Shown: positions 34,274 to 44,500 of the stretch, in pieces
Position numbering within the stretch: position 1 is the first letter of the stretch
Layout of the letters: each line of letters opens with the position of its first letter
DNA from: Bacteroidaceae bacterium
GTDB taxonomy: Bacteria; Bacteroidota; Bacteroidia; Bacteroidales; Bacteroidaceae
Assembly: GCA_017548165.1 (NCBI GenBank)
Contig: JAFYMW010000002.1
Coordinates: forward strand, 1-47,118
DNA length: 47,118 nucleotides
Reading direction: 5' to 3'
Notes under the pieces: model-generated
What the model saw: the letters and a program-made list of their open reading frames with translations, nothing else
The model's database searches: none
Told to the model about the DNA's origin: nothing
Made by a program: the position numbers and the translations under genes

Positions 34274-34374
34274 CTGTTATCTCTATTTACGTATTTATAT
34301 ATGCTCAAAAGTACAACTATTTTTTGTATTCCCCTCTGCACATTAGAGAGAATACCACAATCAAAGCCAAGAAT

Positions 34375-34417
34375 AAAAAAGTGGCGAGCAACGACATTAT
34401 CGAGTTGCCCGCCACTT
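34375..34417 (-). terminator. Rho-independent terminator of dnaK
   Basis: Arms 34404-34417 and 34379-34392 form a 14-base stem of AAGTGGCGGGCAAC type with one or two mismatches; on the minus strand the stem is followed by six T residues (34375-34380 complement). Confidence 0.88.
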
Positions 34418-34440
34418 GCCTATTATATGTCAACCTTATA

Positions 34441-36345
34441 TTACTTCACTTCTTCGAAGTCTGCGTCCTGGATGTCATCCTTGGGGTTCTGCTGAGCACC
34501 TGCATTGCAACCACCGTTGCAACCGCCGTTCATGTCGGGACCTGCACCAGCCTGTTGCTGTGCCTGATAGAGCTTGCCAGCAGCGTTCTGCAGTTCGGTC
34601 ATTGCAGCATCGATAGCAGGAATGTCCTGTGCCTTGTGAGCTGTGCGCATCTTCTCGAGAGCAGCCTCAACCTCTGCCTTAACATCAGCAGGAATCTTGT
34701 CGCCAGACTCCTTGAGCATATTCTCGGTCTGGAAAATCATTGAGTCGGCCTGGTTGAGCTTTTCAATCTTCTCGCGCTCCTTCTGGTCAGCCTCAGCATT
34801 TGCCTCAGCCTCAGCCTTCATGCGCTCGATTTCCTCCTTAGAAAGACCAGAAGATGCAGTGATGGTGATATGCTGCTCCTTACCTGTAGCCTTATCCTTG
34901 GCAGAAACATTGAGGATACCGTTGGCATCGATATCGAAAGTAACCTCAATCTGAGGAACACCACGACGTGCAGGAGCGATACCATCGAGGTTGAACTGAC
35001 CTACGCTCTTGTTCTGACTTGCCATGGGGCGCTCGCCTTGAAGAACGTGGATAGTAACTGCAGTCTGATTGTCAGCAGCGGTAGAGAAGATCTGGCTCTT
35101 CTTGCAGGGGATGGTAGAGTTAGCATCGATAAGCTTTGTCATCACACCACCCATGGTTTCGATACCCATAGACAGAGGAGTTACGTCGAGCAATACGATG
35201 TCGCTCTTCTCACCAGAGAGAGATGCACCCTGAATAGCAGCACCAAGAGCTACAACCTCGTCGGGGTTAACACCCTTTGAAGGCTCCTTGCCAAAGAAGT
35301 CTGCAACCATCTTCTGCACTGCGGGAATACGAGTAGAACCACCCACGAGGATTACCTCATCAATATCGCTGTTAGACAAACCTGCATCGCGCATAGCGTT
35401 CTGGCAGGGAACCTTACAAGCCTGTACCAGAGCATCTGCAAGGCGCTCGAACTCGCTACGGCTCAGAGTCTTAACCAAGTGCTTGGGCACACCACCGTCG
35501 GCAGTGATATAGGGCAGGTTGATCTCTGTAGAAGTTGTGCTTGACAACTCAATCTTTGCCTTCTCGGCAGCCTCCTTCAGACGCTGAAGAGCCATGGGAT
35601 CCTTAGACAAGTCGATACCCTCTTCTGCCTTGAAACCATTTACCAACCAGTCGATGATAACCTGGTCGAAGTCGTCACCACCAAGGTGAGTATCACCATT
35701 TGTAGAGAGAACCTCGAACACACCGCTACCGAACTCAAGTATAGAGATATCGAAGGTACCACCACCAAGGTCAAACACAGCAATCTTCATATCCTTATCG
35801 CCCTTGTCAACACCGTATGCCAGAGCAGCAGCTGTGGGCTCGTTCACGATACGCTTAACCTCGAGACCTGCAATCTGACCAGCCTCCTTGGTAGCCTGAC
35901 GCTGAGAGTCAGAGAAATAAGCAGGAACGGTGATAACAGCCTCTGTAACCTCCTGACCGAGATAGTCCTCAGCAGTCTTCTTCATCTTCTGAAGAATCAT
36001 AGCGCTGATTTCCTGTGGAGTGTACTGACGACCGTCGATGTCAACACGAGGAGTGTTGTTGTCGCCCTTTACCACGCCGTAGGGCACACGACCCACTTCC
36101 TTGCTCACTTGCTCATAGGTCTCACCCATGAAACGCTTGATAGAGAAGATGGTCTTCTTGGGGTTGGTGATAGCTTGACGCTTTGCAGGGTCGCCCACCT
36201 TGCGCTCGCCACCATCTACGAATGCTACGATAGAAGGTGTGGTGCGCTTACCCTCACTGTTGGTAATAACAACGGGCTCATTGCCCTCATAAACTGATAC
36301 ACAAGAGTTTGTTGTACCTAAGTCAATTCCAATAATCTTTCCCAT
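34441..36345 (-). CDS. dnaK: Chaperone DnaK (Hsp70)
   Basis: ATP-dependent chaperone of 634 residues. [20 protein letters not shown] begins the ATPase domain, [13 protein letters not shown] and [11 protein letters not shown] are the nucleotide-site motifs, and [16 protein letters not shown] opens the substrate-binding domain near residue 390. The lid ends in a Gly/Asn-rich stretch and the C-terminal DADFEEVK, matching the EEVD-like end of bacterial Hsp70. No dnaJ or grpE is adjacent. The 167-base gap to recA upstream is AT-rich and contains the recA hairpin at 36451-36480. I see no obvious CIRCE or -7 box for it. Codon use is that of a highly expressed gene. Confidence 0.98.
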   Translation of the reverse strand: MGKIIGIDLGTTNSCVSVYEGNEPVVITNSEGKRTTPSIVAFVDGGERKVGDPAKRQAITNPKKTIFSIKRFMGETYEQVSKEVGRVPYGVVKGDNNTPRVDIDGRQYTPQEISAMILQKMKKTAEDYLGQEVTEAVITVPAYFSDSQRQATKEAGQIAGLEVKRIVNEPTAAALAYGVDKGDKDMKIAVFDLGGGTFDISILEFGSGVFEVLSTNGDTHLGGDDFDQVIIDWLVNGFKAEEGIDLSKDPMALQRLKEAAEKAKIELSSTTSTEINLPYITADGGVPKHLVKTLSRSEFERLADALVQACKVPCQNAMRDAGLSNSDIDEVILVGGSTRIPAVQKMVADFFGKEPSKGVNPDEVVALGAAIQGASLSGEKSDIVLLDVTPLSMGIETMGGVMTKLIDANSTIPCKKSQIFSTAADNQTAVTIHVLQGERPMASQNKSVGQFNLDGIAPARRGVPQIEVTFDIDANGILNVSAKDKATGKEQHITITASSGLSKEEIERMKAEAEANAEADQKEREKIEKLNQADSMIFQTENMLKESGDKIPADVKAEVEAALEKMRTAHKAQDIPAIDAAMTELQNAAGKLYQAQQQAGAGPDMNGGCNGGCNAGAQQNPKDDIQDADFEEVK

Positions 36346-36450
36346 AATTGTATTCTTTTTTTATTTATTCCTTATTTATATATTATATATTTTAGAGGGT
36401 GAATGGTATTCATCATACCAGTTCTCTCACCCGTTCACTATATAATATGC

Positions 36451-36480
36451 AAGGCCCGTGCCACAACGAGCACGAGCCTT
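36451..36480 (-). terminator. Hairpin downstream of recA
   Basis: AAGGCCCGTGC (36451-36461) pairs with GCACGAGCCTT (36470-36480) with one mismatch and an 8-base loop. It lies 32 bases after the recA stop. The minus-strand tail (GCATATTATATAG) is T-poor, so its strength is uncertain; the plus-strand side reads GGTTTTAG. Confidence 0.6.
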
Positions 36481-36512
36481 GGTTTTAGTGTTTAATATGT
36501 CAGATTGGCAGT

Positions 36513-37541
36513 TTAGGACTTTTTTTCCTTCAGTTTTTCTGTCACCTTTGCAGTTATTTCTTCCAACAACTCAGGATTGTCACGAACTATGGACTTTGCC
36601 ACCTCGGCACCTTGTCCCAGTTTGCTATCGTTGTAGCTGAACCAACTGCCACTCTTCTTGATGATATCCATGCTGACAGCAAGATTGAACACCTCGCCCA
36701 CTCTGCTGACACCCTCGCCAAACATGATTTCGAATTCTGCCTTGCGGAATGGAGGAGCCACCTTGTTCTTTACCACCTTCACTCTCACGAGATGTCCCAT
36801 CACCTCTTCGCCAGACTTTATGGGAGACACCTTGCGGATGTCCAGACGCACACTGGCATAGAACTTCAGGGCGTTACCACCAGTGGTTGTCTCGGGGTTG
36901 CCAAACATCACACCTATCTTTTCGCGCAACTGATTGATGAAGATACATGTGGTATTGGTCTTTGATATCGTTGAGGTGAGTTTGCGCAAGGCCTGACTCA
37001 TGAGTCGTGCCTGCAGACCAACTTTGTTCTCGCCCATATCGCCCTCTATCTCTGCCTTTGGAGTCAGAGCTGCCACAGAGTCTACCACCACGATGTCAAC
37101 AGCAGCAGAGCGTATGAGTTGCTCGGCAATCTCCAGAGCCTGCTCGCCATTGTCGGGCTGAGAGATGAGAAGATTGTCCACATCTACACCCAGTTTCTGT
37201 GCATAAAAGCGATCGAAAGCATGCTCGGCATCGATGATGGCAGCTATGCCACCAGCCTTCTGTGCCTCGGCTATGGCATGAATGGCCAGTGTGGTCTTAC
37301 CAGAACTCTCAGGGCCATATATCTCTATGATTCTGCCCTTGGGATAACCACCCACACCCAGAGCGTTGTCCAGTGTGATAGAACCGCTTCGTATCACCTC
37401 GACATCGTCTACCTTATGTTCGCCAAGTTTCATTACGCTGCCCTTGCCAAACTCTTTCTCTATCTTACCCAAAGCAGCCTCGAGAGCCTTGAGTTTTGCA
37501 GCCTTTTCCGAAGTATCTATTGTTTGATTTTCCTTTGCCAT
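36513..37541 (-). CDS. recA: Recombinase RecA
   Basis: 342-residue DNA strand-exchange protein and SOS coprotease. [20 protein letters not shown] is the Walker A region, [12 protein letters not shown] and [20 protein letters not shown] the following conserved strands, [20 protein letters not shown] loop L2, and [20 protein letters not shown] the C-terminal core. Length is normal with a short acidic/basic tail. It lies 48 bases after the carboxynorspermidine dehydrogenase gene and has no visible TAnnTTTG box of its own, so it may be read from that gene's promoter. No LexA box was recognised. Confidence 0.98.
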   Translation of the reverse strand: MAKENQTIDTSEKAAKLKALEAALGKIEKEFGKGSVMKLGEHKVDDVEVIRSGSITLDNALGVGGYPKGRIIEIYGPESSGKTTLAIHAIAEAQKAGGIAAIIDAEHAFDRFYAQKLGVDVDNLLISQPDNGEQALEIAEQLIRSAAVDIVVVDSVAALTPKAEIEGDMGENKVGLQARLMSQALRKLTSTISKTNTTCIFINQLREKIGVMFGNPETTTGGNALKFYASVRLDIRKVSPIKSGEEVMGHLVRVKVVKNKVAPPFRKAEFEIMFGEGVSRVGEVFNLAVSMDIIKKSGSWFSYNDSKLGQGAEVAKSIVRDNPELLEEITAKVTEKLKEKKS

Positions 37542-37589
37542 GTAGTATGAATAATACGTGATTAGTTTTTTCTTCTCAATCGCTAATCG

Positions 37590-38831
37590 TTAGTCGTTAA
37601 ACTCCAAGTCGCCATCGTGAATCTCGTGCCAGGGCAGACCGTGCTTGTTCAATTCGTCCATGAATGGATCGGGATCGAACTCTTCCACGTTGTGCACACC
37701 TGGTTTGCTCCAAATGCCCTTGAGGAACATCATGGCACCTATCATCGCAGGCACACCAGTGGTATAGCTCACGCCCTGCATACCAGTCTCTTCGTAGGCA
37801 GCCTGATGAGAGCAGTTGTTATATACATAATATGTGTGCTCCTGACCATCATTGCCAATACCACGTATGCGGCAACCGATAGAGGTCTCGCCATCGTAGT
37901 TCTCGCCCAGATCCTGGGGATTGGGCAGAACAGCCTTGAGGAACTGCAGAGGCACTATCTTCACCACCTCCTCGCCAGTGCCGTCGGCCTTGGGAGCCTT
38001 GTACTCTACCTCGTCGATGCGAGCCATACCAATGTTCTGAATTACATCCAGATAGTTGAGGTACTGCTGACCGAATGTCATCCAGAAGCGTGCACGCTTG
38101 ATGGTGGGGAAGTTGATAACCAGCGACTCTATCTCCTCGTGGTGCAAGAGGTAGCTCTCCTTGGGACCGATGCCGGGATAGTTCAATGGCTGGTGTATCT
38201 CCATGGGCTCTGTCTCGATGTACTTGCCGTTCTCGTAGTACAAGCCCTTCTGTGTGATTTCGCGGATGTTGATTTCGGGGTTGAAGTTGGTAGCAAATGC
38301 CTTGTGATGATTGCCAGCATTGCAGTCCACGATGTCCAGATAGTGCATCTCCTTGAAGTGGTGCTTTGCAGCATAGGCTGTGTAGATGCTTGTTACACCT
38401 GGGTCGAAACCGCATCCCAGAATGGCGCACAAGCCAGCCTGTTCAAAGCGCTCGCGATAAGCCCACTGCCATGAGTACTCAAAGTGTGCCTCGTCCTTGG
38501 GTTCGTAGTTGGCAGTATCCAGATAGTTGCATCCAGTCTGCAAACAAGCCTCCATGATGGTGAGGTCCTGATAAGGCAGAGCCAGGTTCATGACTATCTC
38601 GGGCTTGTAGTCAGAGAGCAGCGCCACGAGTTCCTCCACGCTGTCGGCATCCACCTGAGCTGTTGTCACATTTGTTCCGTATTTCTTATTAAGAACCTCT
38701 GCCAGAGCATCACATTTAGACTTGGTACGACTGGCAATCTTAATCTCTGTGAACACATCTGTGTTTTGGCAAACCTTGTGCGCTGCCACTGTTGCGACGC
38801 CACCAGCGCCGATAATCAGAACTTTTCCCAT
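37590..38831 (-). CDS. Saccharopine dehydrogenase family, probable carboxynorspermidine dehydrogenase
   Basis: A 413-residue NAD(P)H-dependent oxidoreductase that most likely condenses aspartate semialdehyde with a diamine to form carboxy(nor)spermidine for polyamine synthesis. The Rossmann motif GKVLIIGAGGVATVAAHKVC is at the N-terminus and the Lys9-like core (CNYLDTANYEPKDEAHFEY and LGCGFDPGVTSIYTAYAAKH) matches that enzyme better than lysine-degrading saccharopine dehydrogenases. The partner decarboxylase is not in the window. The gene has a good promoter at 38860-38889 and precedes recA. Confidence 0.83.
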   Translation of the reverse strand: MGKVLIIGAGGVATVAAHKVCQNTDVFTEIKIASRTKSKCDALAEVLNKKYGTNVTTAQVDADSVEELVALLSDYKPEIVMNLALPYQDLTIMEACLQTGCNYLDTANYEPKDEAHFEYSWQWAYRERFEQAGLCAILGCGFDPGVTSIYTAYAAKHHFKEMHYLDIVDCNAGNHHKAFATNFNPEINIREITQKGLYYENGKYIETEPMEIHQPLNYPGIGPKESYLLHHEEIESLVINFPTIKRARFWMTFGQQYLNYLDVIQNIGMARIDEVEYKAPKADGTGEEVVKIVPLQFLKAVLPNPQDLGENYDGETSIGCRIRGIGNDGQEHTYYVYNNCSHQAAYEETGMQGVSYTTGVPAMIGAMMFLKGIWSKPGVHNVEEFDPDPFMDELNKHGLPWHEIHDGDLEFND

Positions 38832-38859
38832 ATCTATAAAGTATTTATTTTTTTCTATG

Positions 38860-38889
38860 CAAATATACGAAAAAAGGCAGAACCTGCAA
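38860..38889 (-). promoter_or_regulatory. Promoter of the carboxynorspermidine dehydrogenase gene
   Basis: Minus strand: TATATTTG at 38860-38867 and TTG at 38887-38889, 19 bases apart. Transcription should begin near 38853, about 22 bases before the ATG at 38831. Confidence 0.65.
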
Positions 38890-38982
38890 TATTTTCTCCG
38901 ATATATTTGCCCTCAAAGGCCTATGTGTGGAGAGTATTTTAAAAGTTTAGGCATATAAATTCATTACTAACAGATTATTTGC

Positions 38983-38990
38983 TATATTTG
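38983..38990 (+). promoter_or_regulatory. -7 box for the hexosaminidase gene
   Basis: TATATTTG, a perfect match, lies 42 bases before the ATG at 39033. Because transcription would start near 38997, the earlier in-frame codon at 38979 cannot be used, which supports 39033 as the start. Confidence 0.6.
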
Positions 38991-39032
38991 CATGCAAAAT
39001 ATTGTCAAATAAGTAAAAACGCACTATTCCCC

Positions 39033-41243
39033 ATGAACAAAAGCAAACTGAGACATCTTTTGGCATGCGTTGCCTTTATGGGAGTTTGTAGTACTTCTGC
39101 ACAAAACACACTCCCCGTCAACATCATCCCCCAACCTGTGCAAATGGAGCAGACCAAGGGCATCTTTGTTCTGCCACAGAAAATCGTCATTGCCTACGAC
39201 AGTTCTCTCTCCGAGCAAGCCAAGTACCTGCAAGACATTCTGGCACAGTCCACCGCTCGCGTAGCAGTTTTGAAGGAGGGTAAGACCAAGGGCGACATTG
39301 TCCTCACCACAGATGCCACAGGCCAGATGAAAGCCGAGAGCTACACTCTGTCCGTCACCCCCAAGGGTGTCAAGATTGTTGGTGCCGACATCAGTGGTGC
39401 CTTCTATGGCATACAGTCATTGTTGCAGCTCTTCCCTGCCGAGATTTACAGCAAGAGTTGGGAGCGCGACACCCAGTGGCAAGCACCCTGTGTGGAGATT
39501 AGCGATGCCCCCGAGCGTCCCTGGCGTGGCATGATGCTCGATGTGGCCAGATATTTCTACGACAAGGAGTTTGTCAAGAAGTACATCGACATGATGGCTA
39601 TGTACAAGATGAACAAACTCCAGTTCCACCTCATCGACGACTCGGGCTGGCGACTGGAGATCAAGAAATATCCCCGACTCACCGAAGTGGGTGCATGGGC
39701 TGGCCCCGAAGAGAAGCGTCTGGGTGGCTACTACACACAGGACGACATCCGCGAGATGGTGGCTTATGCCAAGGTGCGTGGTGTAGAACTCGTTCCCGAG
39801 ATTGAGTTCCCTGCACACATCCTCTCTGCCGTAGTGGCATATCCCTGGCTCAGCTGTACTGGTGTTCAGCACGAACTGCCCACACAGCACTTCATCAGCC
39901 GCGACCTCCTCTGTGCTGGCAAGGAGACATCACTGCAATTCCTCCGCGATGTGCTCGAGGAGACCGTAGAACTCTTCCCCTCATCCTACATCAACATCGG
40001 TGGCGACGAGGCTGTCTATGTACGTTGGGAGCAATGCCCCGACTGTCAGGCTCTTATGAAGCGCGAGGGACTTAAAAAGGCTTCCGATATCCAGGGCTAC
40101 CTCACCAACGTGGTTGCCAAGATGATGAAGGAGAAGGGACGCACCGTTATCGGTTGGGACGAGATCATACAGCGTGGCAAGATCGACGAACCCGTTGTGG
40201 CTCTCTCATGGCACCATGTCACCGACTCGCTCCGTGCCACCAAAACTGGCCACAAGGCCATTCTCACCCCCGCATCTCACATGTATCTTGACTTCCCCGA
40301 AGTGAAAATCCCTGGCGAGGTACAAGCAGCTGGCTGGTATCCCCCCATCACATTGGAGAAGTGCTACTCTATGCCCGTCAACGACTACTCAGAGCAGTCT
40401 ACCGTCATCGGTGTGCAGGGATGCTTCTGGAGCGACCAGTTCATCCACGGCACTGTACTGCAAGAGATTGCATGCCTCAACGAAAACCGTTCCGAGAACT
40501 ATGCCGAATACTTCACCTTCCCTCGCCTCCTGGCCATCAGCGAGGTAGCATGGCAGAAACAGAGCCGCCGCAACTGGGAAGACTTCCGCACTCGTATTGG
40601 CACACACTACGAACGTCTGGACTATAAGGTCTGCCACTATCGTCTGCCACAGCCTCGCATCGTCAAGGAAGAGAAACAGGCCGACGGCAGCATCAACTTC
40701 ACCCTTGCCTGCGATGTTCCCGGAGCCGTTATCCGCTATAACACTGATGGCAAATACCCCACCGTGCGCTCTGCCCTCTACACTGGTCCCATCAACGTGG
40801 CCAAGCGCGATGACCTGCGTGCCATGATCGTGAAGACCAACACACAGTATTCGCTGCCCCTCTATTTTGCTCCCGACTACTCTGCCTACAAGGCCTATGG
40901 CGAGCATGTCTTCGCATGGGAACCCCTGCGCGTACAGCCCAAGCCCTCAAACTGGCGCTTCGAGGTGACTGGCAAGGTTAACGACAATGGCACCTACGAA
41001 CTCACCGTCATCCCCACACGTGGTGACAACTCAGTGCAACTGGGCACTCTGAAGCTCTGGAAGCGCAACGAACTCATGGCAGAGATCAAGGCCACCCATA
41101 CCGTCAAGGCAGGAGACTCTCCCGTGACCTATCGCTTCACCCTTGACCAGTTCGAAGCCGGCACTCCCTTCCACATCGAGCTCCAAGGCCATGCACCCCA
41201 AGGCAACAACACCTCGGGCATGATGTTCTTGAAGAAACTTTAA
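39033..41243 (+). CDS. Secreted GH20 beta-N-acetylhexosaminidase
   Basis: A 736-residue exported glycosidase that removes terminal GlcNAc or GalNAc from glycans. The start at 39033 gives a signal peptide (KSKLRHLLACVAFMGVCSTS, cleaved near SAQN). Residues 30-150 are the GH20b N-terminal domain, with NIIPQPVQ. The catalytic barrel has WRGMMLDVARYFYDKEFVKK, FHLIDDSGWRLEIKKYP, VPEIEFPAH and GGDEAVY with the Asp325-Glu326 catalytic pair. Residues about 545-610 (VPGAVIRYNTDGKYPTV) form a chitobiase-type C-terminal domain, followed by a beta-rich end with no secretion tail. It is followed by a hairpin terminator. Likely periplasmic or surface, for host mucin glycans. Confidence 0.92.
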   Translation: MNKSKLRHLLACVAFMGVCSTSAQNTLPVNIIPQPVQMEQTKGIFVLPQKIVIAYDSSLSEQAKYLQDILAQSTARVAVLKEGKTKGDIVLTTDATGQMKAESYTLSVTPKGVKIVGADISGAFYGIQSLLQLFPAEIYSKSWERDTQWQAPCVEISDAPERPWRGMMLDVARYFYDKEFVKKYIDMMAMYKMNKLQFHLIDDSGWRLEIKKYPRLTEVGAWAGPEEKRLGGYYTQDDIREMVAYAKVRGVELVPEIEFPAHILSAVVAYPWLSCTGVQHELPTQHFISRDLLCAGKETSLQFLRDVLEETVELFPSSYINIGGDEAVYVRWEQCPDCQALMKREGLKKASDIQGYLTNVVAKMMKEKGRTVIGWDEIIQRGKIDEPVVALSWHHVTDSLRATKTGHKAILTPASHMYLDFPEVKIPGEVQAAGWYPPITLEKCYSMPVNDYSEQSTVIGVQGCFWSDQFIHGTVLQEIACLNENRSENYAEYFTFPRLLAISEVAWQKQSRRNWEDFRTRIGTHYERLDYKVCHYRLPQPRIVKEEKQADGSINFTLACDVPGAVIRYNTDGKYPTVRSALYTGPINVAKRDDLRAMIVKTNTQYSLPLYFAPDYSAYKAYGEHVFAWEPLRVQPKPSNWRFEVTGKVNDNGTYELTVIPTRGDNSVQLGTLKLWKRNELMAEIKATHTVKAGDSPVTYRFTLDQFEAGTPFHIELQGHAPQGNNTSGMMFLKKL

Positions 41244-41270
41244 GAAAAAACGATAATATCAAGAAATTGC

Positions 41271-41301
41271 AATCCGCAGCACTTCAACAGTGTTGCGGAT
41301 T
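41271..41301 (+). terminator. Terminator-like hairpin after hexosaminidase
   Basis: AATCCGCAGCACT (41271-41283) pairs with AGTGTTGCGGATT (41289-41301) apart from one G-T pair. The T-rich tail is weak (TCTGTTATTTG). The same stem sequence recurs at 46310-46359. Confidence 0.7.
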
Positions 41302-41577
41302 TCTGTTATTTGTAAGCGGTTCTGAGGGGTGAACTGATGAGCATAATACCACTAAAATCAATATTTTTTACTATATATTAACAAAAAAACAGTCCCAACA
41401 TGCTGATATATAAAGAAAAAACATAACTTTACTCCCAAAATATGCGTAAAAACGACATAAAATATAGCCCCCAAAGGCCCAAAAATAGGGAACATATATA
41501 CATTAATATATATATTTAGAGAACCAAAACATTTTTATCACGAATTTATTAACCTAATTAAACAACCAAAAACATTT
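41302..41577 (+). other. AT-rich leader of the 1286-residue protein gene
   Basis: 276 bases with no coding frame that looks real. TAACTTTA at 41424-41431 is one mismatch from the -7 consensus and would give a leader near 140 bases. I see A-runs but no convincing riboswitch. Confidence 0.35.
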
Positions 41578-44500
41578 ATGAAAAAGATTACGTCTTTTCT
41601 GATGATGATGGTGATGTGTTGTCTCAACACATTTGCTCAGTTTGATGAAGCGCTTACTGCGATTACAGACCTCTCTGAGTTGAGCGACGATGCAGTTTAC
41701 ACCATCCACAGCGAGAGAACATTCTTGTTCTACAGCGATGCTGTACCCGACAAGATTGCATCTGGTAATGGTACCAGCGTGGGCAACGTAAGTTGGAACC
41801 CATTCGATCCCAACCAGCAATTCAAAATCAAGAAGATAGAGGACAAATACTACCTCTATAGTGTTGGCATACAGTTGTATGTTAACAACGAAGGTTATTA
41901 TGGTGTAAATCCCGAGACAGAACTCAAGATTATGCCTGCAATCTCTACAGACTATCCTTGGTTCCTTGGCTTGGGCAGCAATTTCTTGAACTCTCAGGGA
42001 CCTGGCCAGACCCCTAATGGTCTTGCTATCAACACTTGGGGTTCAAACCAGAGCGCACATGAAGATGCTGGTAACCACTACAACATCTACGAGGTGGACA
42101 TGAGTCAATACGACCCATACGCCATCGCTTTTGACAATCTTGTTGCTGACTTGAACACCATCGTCAATCAGAGCAGTGGTGCTTTCATCGACAACTTGAT
42201 GGCAGGTGAAAACGTAGGTACCAAGCCCGGCAACTATCGTCAGGAGAATGTAGACGCTTTCTTGGCTCTGCACAAAATTGTTGACGATTTGATGTTTACC
42301 ATGGAAACTGATGGTCTTGAGGCAGTTCAGGCTCTGTATCCCACACCCGAGGACATCACTAAGCTGAACGAAGACTATGTAGCAGCTTACAACCTCTTGG
42401 TTACCGACAAGGTACCCCTTGCTATATCAAACATCACTCCTGGTTACTACACCTTCAATAGCTGTCTCTTCTGGTACGTCAACAAGCAAGACACCACTTT
42501 CTACACTCAGGAAGAGGCCGACTCTGTAAACGCAGAGATGGGTTACCAGGAAGGCGATGAGGGTTTCGTTACCGTAAGCAATGTTAAGGAAGTAACCACT
42601 CATCAGGTTGCTGCTCCCATCAAGTCTCTCTATTCTAGACACGACGATGGCACCAATGCAGATTGGATGGCATGGGGCACCCAGGAGTCCAAGGCAGACT
42701 TCTTGTGGAAGATTGAGGCTGTAGAAGGCAAGCCCACAGAGTATCGCATGATCAACATGGCCAATGGCAAGACTCACATCAGCATTGGTCAGAGTTCAAA
42801 TTCAAAATTGGAGCTCAACGACACAGCTACCGTATGCTTCGACTGGAGAAACGATGCAGAAGTTGTTAAGCACATGATCAATGGTGAAGAGGTTGAGAGC
42901 ACAGTAGTTTCATTCAACATCCGCAGCTCAAAGCAGGCAGAAGGTGCTTACAACTATATGCACTGTGGTAGCCACAGCAGTGGTGCCGGCACAGGTTCTT
43001 GGATTGTTGGTTGGGCCGATGGTGGTGCTACACGTTGGTACATGTCTCCCGTTGACGAGGCTACAGCCGACTTGTGGATCAATGGTCCCGCAGCTCAGCT
43101 CCGCGCTATGGTTGACAAGGGCGACAGCATTGCTGCTGCATTCCCCGCTCAGTTGAAGATTGCTACCGACTTGGTAGGTCCTATGACCGACAAGCCCATC
43201 GCAAGCGCAGAAAACTTCTATAGCCCCTACCACTGCCCTGCAGAAGGTAACATCGCTCAGTTGTTCGACGGTCAGTACAACAACACTGGCAACTTCTGGC
43301 ATTCTAACTGGCAGAGTAACAATGCATACGCATATAGCAATGTAAATGGTACCAACTACTTCGTTGTAGAGGATATCAATAGCGACATCAATGGTGCATT
43401 GGTTGTTAAGGTTGCTCGTCGTCCTGTTGCTAATGACCACTTGACAGAATTGGTTGTTTATGGTACTAACGACGCATACGTGCTTGACGATGATTTGGCT
43501 AACATCAAGGCTGGTGGCGAAGACCTCTATGAGTGGACCCAGCTTGGTACATTGAGCACTCCTTATGGTAGCGGTAGCGAATTCATCACTTCTAACTCTA
43601 TCGAGTTCGAGGGTCAGTACAAGTTCTACAAGTTCGTTGCTACAAAGACCACAACCAACCGTGGCTACTTCCACATGGGTGAGTTCCAGCTCTATCCCGT
43701 TTCTAACGAGAAGCGCTATGAGACCACTCAGTACGACGTTCGCAAGGCCGAGGCCGATGCTCTTGAGGCTGCTGTAGCAGTATGGAACGAGAAGGCATTC
43801 TCTGCAGACTCTCTCGAACTTCTCGAGGACGAGAGCTTCACCGCTGCTTACAACACCCTTATCGCTGCTGGCGAAGCATGGGGCAAGGTATTCGTTGATC
43901 CCGCAGCCCTCCGCGCTGCTATCGCTGCTGCTCCCGATGCTAACTTGTTCGTAATCGGTAACAACCCCGGTCAGTGGAAGGAAGGTACAGTAACTCCCGC
44001 TACTGTAGTTAATGCTGCCGAAGCTTACAACGCTGCTGGTGCTTACACTCCTGCCGAGTCTGAGGCACACATCGCTGCTATCGCCAAGGCTGAGACTGAC
44101 GTTTGGGCTGCTGCCAACAAGGTAGAGACTGGCAAGTGGTACCGCTTCAGATTCGCTACCGAGGAGATGTACGACACCTACGGATGGGGCAAGGAAAACA
44201 TCGGAGCTACTGTAAATAAATACGACATCGAGACAGCTTCTGCATTGTTCAACAAGGTTGTTGCTGTAGGTAAGACTCTGACTACTTATATACCTTACAC
44301 CACTGATGAGGGTGCTGAGGACACTGTTACCGTTTACTCTGTAGAAGCTACCGATGAATGGTACGATGGTGACAGACTCGGCTTCTACGAAGAGGAGTTC
44401 ACCGAAGGCGAGGATCTCTTCCAGTTCATCCAGGCTACTGATTCTTCTTACATCATCCAGAACAAGGCTACTGGTCTGTTCGTACGTGGCGGTCGTCCCA